64,000 nt of DNA, taken from Oscillospiraceae bacterium (lineage in GTDB: Bacteria > Bacillota > Clostridia > Oscillospirales > CAG-272). The position numbers and the translations under genes are program-made. Numbering within the stretch: the stretch's first letter is position 1; each line of letters opens with the position of its first letter. The notes below the pieces were generated by a model, which had not been told where the DNA came from, did no database searches, and saw only the letters and a program-made list of their open reading frames with translations. Below are positions 57,451-64,000 of the stretch, piece after piece. Location of the stretch: positions 24,857-88,856 of the forward strand of contig SVSP01000005.1 in the NCBI GenBank assembly GCA_015064255.1, in the 5' to 3' direction.

Positions 57451-59154
57451 TTGAACTATACGAAGAAAAACACACTGCTTTCGGGCGCGCTCGTGCTTGC
57501 GCTTGCGGGAGCTCTTGTAAAGATAATCGGACTTGTATATAAAATACCGCTTACCAACCTCATAAAAAGCGAGGGAATGGGCTATTTTAACTCGGCATAT
57601 ACGATATATACTCTCTTTTATATGCTCTCGACGGCGGGACTTCCGGTTGCGATATCTATGCTCGTTTCGCAGGCGAGGACACTCGGTAACCGCGCGAGAG
57701 TCAAAAAGATATTTTCAACGGCGGCGATTATGTTTTTCGCCGTAGGAACACTCGGAAGCCTTGCGATGTTCTTTTTCTCGGGTTTTTTTGCGGAAATTTT
57801 GGGAAATCCTTCGGCGGCGCTTTCGATAAAGGCAATATCTCCGACACTTTTTTTCGTGAGCGCGATAAGCGTTTTCAGAGGATATTTTCAAGGCCATCAG
57901 TATATGCTTCCGACTGCAATTTCGCAGATAGCCGAGGCGGCGGGAAAGCTCGGATTTGGAATATTTCTCGCGTCTGCGGCAATAAAAAAGGGTTATGGCT
58001 ACGAAAAAGCCGCGGCAGGTGCGGCAATCGGACTCTCGATAGGTATGGCAGTTGCCTTTCTTTACCTCGCTGTTACGGCGGTGTTTTTTAAAGGCGAAAA
58101 ATATTACGAAACTCTGTATGACACGCTCCCGTCGGGAAATAGGCGCACTATACTGAAATCTCTTATAAAAGCGGCGCTTCCGATAACATTCTCCGCGTCG
58201 GTGCTGAGTATGTCGAACACCCTCGATCTTGTGACAGTTATGCACGCGCTTGTAAAATCGGGGCTAAGCTCGGCGGCGGCAAATGCGGCTTACGGAAATT
58301 ATACGGCTCTTGCAGTCCCCCTCTTTAATCTGCCGATAGTTCTGATAACCCCGATAGCAAACACGGTCGTTCCGTATATCGCGGGAGCAATTTCGGCGGG
58401 GGACACGGGGAAAGTATCCTCGTCGGTGTCGATCTCACTTCGCACTACCGCGCTGATAGCATTTCCGTGCGCTCTCGGACTCTGCGCTCTTGCAGGACCG
58501 ATACTCACTCTGCTTTTTGATGACTCTCTTGCGCAGGCGGCGGCTCCTCTTCTTGCACTTCTCGCTCCGTCGGTGGTATTTCTGTCATTTGCAACCGTTA
58601 CAAACGCGCTTCTGCAATCGCTCGGAAGACCTCTTGTGCCCGTGTTTTCTATGTTCGCGGGCGCGGCTGTCAAAATAATATCCTGTCCGATATTTATCGA
58701 GCGTTTTTCGGTAAAAGGCACTCCGATGAGCACTTTTCTTTGCTATTTTACCGTTTGCATAATAAATTTCATCTTTATTTACCGCGGGATGAAGGAAAAA
58801 CCGAGATTTTTTAAAATGTTTATGCGACCGCTTTTTGCATCTGCCTGTTCCGCCTTCGGCTCATCCTATGCTAACGTGAAAATAGCGGAATATCTGGGAG
58901 AAAATATGGCGTGCCTTGCTTCGATAGCACTTGCGGCTCTGATATATTTTACAATTATTGTACTTACAAGGTATATTTCGCGCGACGAAATTCTGATGCT
59001 TCCGCGCGGAGAAAAGATACTTAAAATATTTGAAAAACTAAAACTTGTTAAAAATGCTGAAAACAGCCAAACGAATTTGTTTGAAAGCGAAAGGAAAGTA
59101 TTTGAAAATGAACGAAATCGAAATGTTAAAAGCCAAAAGCGAACACAAAATTGA
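57451..59154 (+). CDS. Putative polysaccharide biosynthesis/SpoVB-YabM-like MATE flippase
   Basis: VKIIGLVYKIPLTNLIKSEGMGYFNSAYTIYTLFYMLSTAGLPVAISMLVSQ; TTG start; gene order matches yabM. Confidence 0.88.
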   Translation: MNYTKKNTLLSGALVLALAGALVKIIGLVYKIPLTNLIKSEGMGYFNSAYTIYTLFYMLSTAGLPVAISMLVSQARTLGNRARVKKIFSTAAIMFFAVGTLGSLAMFFFSGFFAEILGNPSAALSIKAISPTLFFVSAISVFRGYFQGHQYMLPTAISQIAEAAGKLGFGIFLASAAIKKGYGYEKAAAGAAIGLSIGMAVAFLYLAVTAVFFKGEKYYETLYDTLPSGNRRTILKSLIKAALPITFSASVLSMSNTLDLVTVMHALVKSGLSSAAANAAYGNYTALAVPLFNLPIVLITPIANTVVPYIAGAISAGDTGKVSSSVSISLRTTALIAFPCALGLCALAGPILTLLFDDSLAQAAAPLLALLAPSVVFLSFATVTNALLQSLGRPLVPVFSMFAGAAVKIISCPIFIERFSVKGTPMSTFLCYFTVCIINFIFIYRGMKEKPRFFKMFMRPLFASACSAFGSSYANVKIAEYLGENMACLASIALAALIYFTIIVLTRYISRDEILMLPRGEKILKIFEKLKLVKNAENSQTNLFESERKVFENERNRNVKSQKRTQN

Positions 59155-59740
59155 TGACCTTGTTGAAATAATGCGCATACTCCGCGCGCCCGGCGGCTGC
59201 CCCTGGGATATTGAGCAGACACATAAATCAATAAGAAAAAATCTTATTGAGGAGACCTACGAGGTGGTTGAGGCGATAGATAACGAGGATATGCCCCTTA
59301 TGCGCGAGGAGCTTGGCGATCTGCTTCTGCAAGTTGTTTTCCACGCACAAATAGCAAAAGAAAACGGATATTTTGACTTCGATGACGTATGTAATGACGT
59401 TTGCAAAAAGCTGATAATCCGTCATCCGCACATTTTTGCCGACGTTGAGGCAGACACCTCCGAAAAGGTGCTCGAAAACTGGGATAAGATCAAGATGAAG
59501 GAAAAACAGCAGAAAACTCCGGTTGAAACTATGGATAGCGTTTCACGTGCGCTTCCTTCGCTTATGCGCGCCGAAAAGCTTGCAGGTAAAGCGGCGAAAG
59601 CGGGTCTTGATAAGAGTACGCTTGAAGAAAAGGTCGGTCAGCTTCTTCTTCTCACCGCGTCGATATGCAAGGAGTGCGATATTGACGGCGAAAAAGCTCT
59701 TTACGATGCCTGCGAAAAGATGATAGACGAAAAAAGATAA
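59108..59740 (+). CDS. mazG: Nucleoside triphosphate pyrophosphohydrolase MazG
   Basis: ILRAPGGCPWDIEQTHKSIRKNLIEETYEVVEAI, EELGDLLLQVVFHAQIA. Confidence 0.95.
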   Translation: MNEIEMLKAKSEHKIDDLVEIMRILRAPGGCPWDIEQTHKSIRKNLIEETYEVVEAIDNEDMPLMREELGDLLLQVVFHAQIAKENGYFDFDDVCNDVCKKLIIRHPHIFADVEADTSEKVLENWDKIKMKEKQQKTPVETMDSVSRALPSLMRAEKLAGKAAKAGLDKSTLEEKVGQLLLLTASICKECDIDGEKALYDACEKMIDEKR

Positions 59741-59757
59741 AAGGAAAGATCAGAGAA

Positions 59758-60003
59758 ATGAGAATAGATAAATTTTTGAAGGTTTCGCGCATAATCAAGC
59801 GCAGAACGGTCGCAAACGATGCCTGCGACGGCGAACACGTTGTTGTCAACGGCAAAAGAGTCAAGGCTTCGTATAACGTCAAGGAAGGCGATATCGTCGA
59901 GATAATTTTCGGAGCAAAAACTCTGAAATTCAAGGTGCGTGACGTGCGCGATAACGTGCCGAAAAACGAAGCCGACACGATGTACGAGATAATTACCGAG
60001 TAA
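59758..60003 (+). CDS. rqcP: S4-domain RNA-binding protein RqcP/YabO
   Basis: MRIDKFLKVSRIIKRRTVANDACDGEHVVVNGKRVKASYNVKEGDIVEI; synteny. Confidence 0.92.
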   Translation: MRIDKFLKVSRIIKRRTVANDACDGEHVVVNGKRVKASYNVKEGDIVEIIFGAKTLKFKVRDVRDNVPKNEADTMYEIITE

Positions 60004-60096
60004 ATAGCCTTTTGCGCAGATAAACGGCATAAATCCGAATATATCCGAATAAAATTAAGCATATAACAATGCTTTTTCAAATTCGGAGGTAACGCC

Positions 60097-60384
60097 ATGA
60101 ACAGGGAAGACAGCGAAAAGATCTCATACGGCAACGCCGTTATAGAAAACAGAAAAACGCTTACCGTTACGGGAGTCAACAATATAATCAGCTTTGACGA
60201 AAACTCGGCGCTTCTTGACTCGCAGTCAGCCGTTATAAGCGTGGACGGCGGAGGTCTTCAGATAATGAAAATGGACGTTGACAGCGGAGAGGTCGTTATT
60301 GTCGGAAGGATAGATGCACTTGCATATTCGGACAAAAAACAGGGCGTAAAGCGTCTTGGAGGCTTTTTCAGAGGCGGTAAGTAA
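60097..60384 (+). CDS. yabP: Sporulation protein YabP
   Basis: ENRKTLTVTGVNNIISFDENSALLDSQSAVISVDGGGLQIMKMDVDSGEVVIVGRIDALAYSD. Confidence 0.93.
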   Translation: MNREDSEKISYGNAVIENRKTLTVTGVNNIISFDENSALLDSQSAVISVDGGGLQIMKMDVDSGEVVIVGRIDALAYSDKKQGVKRLGGFFRGGK

Positions 60385-60386
60385 AG

Positions 60387-60896
60387 GTGATCGGAGAGCT
60401 TTCCCATATAGCGCTTGCACAGCTTCTCTTTCTGTCGGTGATCTTCGGATTTTGTGCGGGTGCGATATACGATATTTTCCGCATAAGGCGAATAGCTCTG
60501 AAAATACCGATAATCGAGCATTTTGAGGATTTTTTCTTTATGATATTTTGCTCGGTCGTTTACGCACTTCTTTTCTATGCACTGAACAACGGGCGTGTGC
60601 GCGGATTTGCCTTCGCCGGCGGTGCCGTCGGCTTTTATACGTACAGAAAAACACTCGGACGGCTGGTTATGTCACTCTCCGAGAAAATAATAAATTTTGT
60701 CAGATATATTTTAAGAAAGATCATACTGCCGCCGATAAAATTTGTTATCGGAATGATAAAGCGGGTGCTTAAGTGGATTTTTGCCGTTATTTCTATGATA
60801 TTCGGAAAGATATATCTGAAATTTGCAAGAGCGAAAATGAAAAAATATCTGAAGGAGTTTGCTGAAAGCGCTTCTTACGGATTTATGAAAAAATAA
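60387..60896 (+). CDS. yabQ: Spore cortex biosynthesis protein YabQ
   Basis: FGFCAGAIYDIFRIRRIALK, FFMIFCSVVYALLFYALNNGRVRGFAFAGGAVGFYTYRKTLG; synteny. Confidence 0.88.
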   Translation: MIGELSHIALAQLLFLSVIFGFCAGAIYDIFRIRRIALKIPIIEHFEDFFFMIFCSVVYALLFYALNNGRVRGFAFAGGAVGFYTYRKTLGRLVMSLSEKIINFVRYILRKIILPPIKFVIGMIKRVLKWIFAVISMIFGKIYLKFARAKMKKYLKEFAESASYGFMKK

Positions 60897-61026
60897 AATG
60901 TGAAAAAATTAAAGAAATCGGAGATTAGTCTGGAAAAGGTGTCATTTTCAGACCGAGGTTTTGTGACTTTTTGCAAAGGCAAGACGCACAAAGCTTCGTA
61001 ACTTCAAGAAAGGAATGGTCGTAAAA

Positions 61027-61305
61027 ATGAAAAGAGGAAACTTTTTTGTTATAATGCTGTTTGTTTTTCTTATAGTGGGTTCGGTGGCGACTATCGTCGG
61101 GCTTCAAAGCAAGCTTAACGAACTGCGTAACGATTACGCAGAGCTTGAGCAGCTTGCGATCGATTACAAGGACGAGGTCGATGAACTAAAACACGAGCTT
61201 GAAAGCGAAATAAATGATGAATACGTTGCTAAAATAGCGCGCGAACGCCTCGGATATCATATGCCGGGCGAGAAAATATTCTATTTCGGGGGATACGGAA
61301 AATAA
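61027..61305 (+). CDS. divIC: DivIC/FtsB-like septum formation initiator
   Basis: Single TM then coiled coil and EYVAKIARERLGYHMPGEKIFYF; synteny. Confidence 0.88.
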   Translation: MKRGNFFVIMLFVFLIVGSVATIVGLQSKLNELRNDYAELEQLAIDYKDEVDELKHELESEINDEYVAKIARERLGYHMPGEKIFYFGGYGK

Positions 61306-61435
61306 AGCAACATAAAATGTTGTGAACTTTTTGTAAACTTCAAAAAGATTGCGATGGGAAATGCAAAAAACGTCGTCTATATAGATAGAAGAAAATTTTA
61401 CTTTCTTTGAATCTTAAAATTAAGGAGAACGAAAA

Positions 61436-62677
61436 ATGAAAAAACTTGTTGCTTTAATACTACTGATGGCGATCGCCGGCAATATTGTCGGCTGCTCGAT
61501 GCAGGTACGCGCAGAAAATCTGATGGACGGTATAACCCCGAACGAGGTAAGCGCCTTGGACGATCTTGGTGCATATAACGCGGACGTTACCGACTTTGCG
61601 GTGCGCCTTTTCAAAGCAAGTGAGGAATGCGGTGAAAATACGCTTATTTCGCCTCTTTCGGTGCTTTATGCGCTCGCTATGACGGCAAACGGCGCTAAAG
61701 GCGAAACTCTCGCGCAGATGGAGAGCGTTCTCGGTATGACTGTCGAAGAGCTTAATCTTTACCTTTACAGCTATATGAAAAATCTTCCGCAGGGCGAAAA
61801 ATACAAGCTCAGCCTTGCCAACTCGATATGGTTTACAGACGACGAGCGCTTTACTGTAAATCAGAACTTTTTGCAGACAAACGCCGACTATTACGGGTCG
61901 GACGTTTACAAATCTCCCTTTGACAGTAAAACCTGCAAGGAAATAAACAACTGGGTAAAAGAAAAGACCGACGGAATGGTTCCCGAAATCCTCGACGAGA
62001 TATCTTCGGAAGCGGTTATGTACCTTGTGAACGCACTCGCGTTTGAAGCGGAATGGGCGAAGATATATGAAGAAGGTACAATACGCGACGGAAAATTCAC
62101 AAAAGAAGACGGTACAGAGCAAAACGTAGAGTTTATGTATAATACCGAGTACAGATATCTTGAAGATGAAAACGCGACGGGCTTTATGAAATACTATAAG
62201 GGCGGAAAGTACGCTTTCGTCGCTCTTCTTCCGAATGAGGGCATGAGTGTTTCCGAGTACATTTCTTCTCTTGACGGCGAGGCACTCATTAAAATGCTCA
62301 GTAACCCTAAAAGCACTACCGTTCGTACGTCTATTCCGAAATTTGAAACCGAATATGACGTGGAGATGTCCAAAATTCTCAAGAATATGGGTATGACAGA
62401 TGCCTTCAACGACGTTAAGGCTGATTTTACAGATCTCGGAACTTCCACAGCGGGCAATATATTTATAAGCCGTGTGCTTCACAAGACTTTTATATCAGTC
62501 GGAGAAAGAGGCACAAAGGCGGGCGCGGCAACCGTTGTCGAGATGAAAGATGGAGTATCAGATATTATGGAAGAGATAAAATCGGTTTATCTCAACAGAC
62601 CGTTTGTATATATGCTCGTTGACTGCGAGAATAATATTCCTTTCTTTATCGGAACGATGATGGACGTTAACGGATAA
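61436..62677 (+). CDS. Secreted lipoprotein serpin
   Basis: Lipobox AGNIVGC; ENTLISPLSVLYALAMTANGAKGETLAQM; LVNALAFEAEWAK; hinge GERGTKAGAATVVEM; NRPFVYMLVDCENNIPFFIGTMMDV. Confidence 0.95.
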   Translation: MKKLVALILLMAIAGNIVGCSMQVRAENLMDGITPNEVSALDDLGAYNADVTDFAVRLFKASEECGENTLISPLSVLYALAMTANGAKGETLAQMESVLGMTVEELNLYLYSYMKNLPQGEKYKLSLANSIWFTDDERFTVNQNFLQTNADYYGSDVYKSPFDSKTCKEINNWVKEKTDGMVPEILDEISSEAVMYLVNALAFEAEWAKIYEEGTIRDGKFTKEDGTEQNVEFMYNTEYRYLEDENATGFMKYYKGGKYAFVALLPNEGMSVSEYISSLDGEALIKMLSNPKSTTVRTSIPKFETEYDVEMSKILKNMGMTDAFNDVKADFTDLGTSTAGNIFISRVLHKTFISVGERGTKAGAATVVEMKDGVSDIMEEIKSVYLNRPFVYMLVDCENNIPFFIGTMMDVNG

Positions 62678-62691
62678 ACTTAAAAAAAGAG

Positions 62692-62717
62692 CACGGCAGT
62701 TCAAGCGAACTGCCGTG
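62692..62717. terminator. Hairpin terminator between convergent genes
   Basis: CACGGCAGTTC-AAGC-GAACTGCCGTG. Confidence 0.8.
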
Positions 62718-62728
62718 TTTGGGTTTCG

Positions 62729-63637
62729 TTAGTCTTTAAATTTTATTTCTTTACACATACCGTCCGCACCGCATACGCTGTTTGGGAAAATGCTCGTCGC
62801 AACAGAAATATAGTTGTACGGGTCGGGAAGAGAAGGGCTGAAATGCGTGAGCCAAAGCTCGTCGGGCGAAGCTTCTTTCGCAAGTCTTGCCGCTTCCGCG
62901 AAGGTCATATGCTTCGTTTCCTCGGCACGGCAGACTTTTGCATCCTCGGCAAACATTCCCTCGCATATCATAAGGTCTGCGCCCGACGCCATATCGGATA
63001 TCACCTTAAGAGGTCGGGTGTCTGTGCAGAAGAGAACCTTTATTCCGCGCCGCGCCTCTTCAAACGCCATAGCGCGCGTGTAGGTCTTGCCTTCGAATTC
63101 AACCGTTTCGTCCTTTTGGAGAAGCCCCCAGACGCGCATAGGCACGTTATTTTCGGACGCCTTTGAGGGTGAGAATTTTCCCACGCGGTCGATTTCAAGC
63201 GTGTAACCGTAACAGCTTACAGAGTGGTCAACGCGGAAAGCGGTTAAACGGCAACCGTCTATATTAAAGACCTCGGTGCTGTGTTTTAATTCAATAATAT
63301 TCAGCTCAAAAGGAAGCTCGCGCGCGATTATGAGAAGCGAGTGCAAAATTCGCGAGAAACCTGCCGGCCCGATAAGCGTGACAGGCTCGGTGCGCATATC
63401 GTTGCCCATAGAGAGGAGCAGTCCTGGAAGTCCGCTGACGTGGTCTGCGTGACAGTGGGTGATGCAGATCGTGTTTATGCGGCTGAGAGATATTTTCTGA
63501 CGGCGCAGAGAAATCTGAGTGCCTTCTCCGCAGTCAAAGAGAAAATTCGCGCCACTGTATTTCATTAAGCAGGACGACAGGAATCTGTCCTTAAGAGGAA
63601 GCGCGCCGCCCGTTCCGATGAGTGTTATGTCAAGCAT
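62729..63637 (-). CDS. rnz: Ribonuclease Z / MBL-fold protein
   Basis: LDITLIGTGGALPLKDRFLSSCLM, FDCGEGTQISLRRQ, ITHCHADHVSGLPGLLLSM, ELWLTHFSPSL. Confidence 0.93.
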   Translation of the reverse strand: MLDITLIGTGGALPLKDRFLSSCLMKYSGANFLFDCGEGTQISLRRQKISLSRINTICITHCHADHVSGLPGLLLSMGNDMRTEPVTLIGPAGFSRILHSLLIIARELPFELNIIELKHSTEVFNIDGCRLTAFRVDHSVSCYGYTLEIDRVGKFSPSKASENNVPMRVWGLLQKDETVEFEGKTYTRAMAFEEARRGIKVLFCTDTRPLKVISDMASGADLMICEGMFAEDAKVCRAEETKHMTFAEAARLAKEASPDELWLTHFSPSLPDPYNYISVATSIFPNSVCGADGMCKEIKFKD

Positions 63638-63824
63638 GATATTCTCCATATAAAAATAAATACAAGTACATTATAACAAATACTGCTTGAAATTTCAACG
63701 AAAATAACAATTAAAAATAAAAAATAAATAAAAAAATATGTGTGAACACTTGACATAGTGCCTTTGTTGTGGTATTATAATAGCGTTGCGAAGACAGAAG
63801 CCTTGTGCAAAACAAACTTAATAC

Positions 63825-63913
63825 GGAAGGATATCGAAGCGGTCATAACGAGGCGGTCTTGAAAACCGTTTGGGTTCACGCCCACGTGGGTTCGAATCCC
63901 ACTCCTTCCGCCA
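63825..63913 (+). tRNA. tRNA-Ser(TGA), CCA-encoded
   Basis: Acceptor GGAAGGA/TCCTTCC, discriminator G and CCA; anticodon loop CTTGAAA; long variable arm; TTCGAATC T-loop. Confidence 0.95.
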
Positions 63914-63944
63914 TCAAAGGGCAATGAAAAAGATATTGCCCAAG

Positions 63945-63969
63945 AAACCCCCGATTTTATCGGGGGTTT
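63945..63969 (+). terminator. Hairpin terminator downstream of tRNA-Ser
   Basis: AAACCCCCGA-TTTTA-TCGGGGGTTT. Confidence 0.75.
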
Positions 63970-64000
63970 CGCCGTTTCTACGGTCGAAATTTTTACAAGC

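Noticed and set aside
61460-62482. 340-aa minus-strand ORF
   Set aside because: Antisense shadow of the serpin gene.

Overview
A 64-kb segment of a chromosome from a Clostridia-type Firmicute, probably an anaerobic, gut-associated member. This is inferred from sporulation genes (yabP, yabQ, spoVB-like), HprK and a carbohydrate-heavy gene set. Most of the window is ordinary housekeeping and glycan metabolism: an ilvB-ilvN-ilvC-ilvD cluster, mgsA, hprK, glpK, dtd, tex, hemZ, a yab-type operon (spoVB/mazG/rqcP/yabP/yabQ/divIC), rnz, tRNA-Ser(TGA), three GH43-type enzymes, a GH78 rhamnosidase, a GH5-like glycosidase and several esterases. The most interesting signals are mostly outside the ORF track. 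(1) A ~85-nt conserved, hairpin-forming intergenic element occurs twice. Each copy sits 3' of a gene in the same relative orientation and lies between two near-duplicate terminator hairpins. The two copies show compensatory stem changes. (2) A mosaic family of palindromic intergenic repeats is present in at least nine places; one copy supplies the N-terminal codons of ilvD. (3) Two TTCGTTTAAACGAA palindromes lie directly upstream of a regulator with both N-terminal and C-terminal HTH regions. (4) A giant Spy0128-repeat adhesin is broken by two compensating frame changes. (5) A 33-bp perfect operator-like palindrome precedes a GTG-started TetR gene. (6) A 25-codon small ORF with a strong Shine-Dalgarno is missing from the ORF track. 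(7) Inverted repeats flank a small orphan ORF. No CRISPR array, transposase, prophage or recognised defence island was seen. All family calls are by eye, without database searches.
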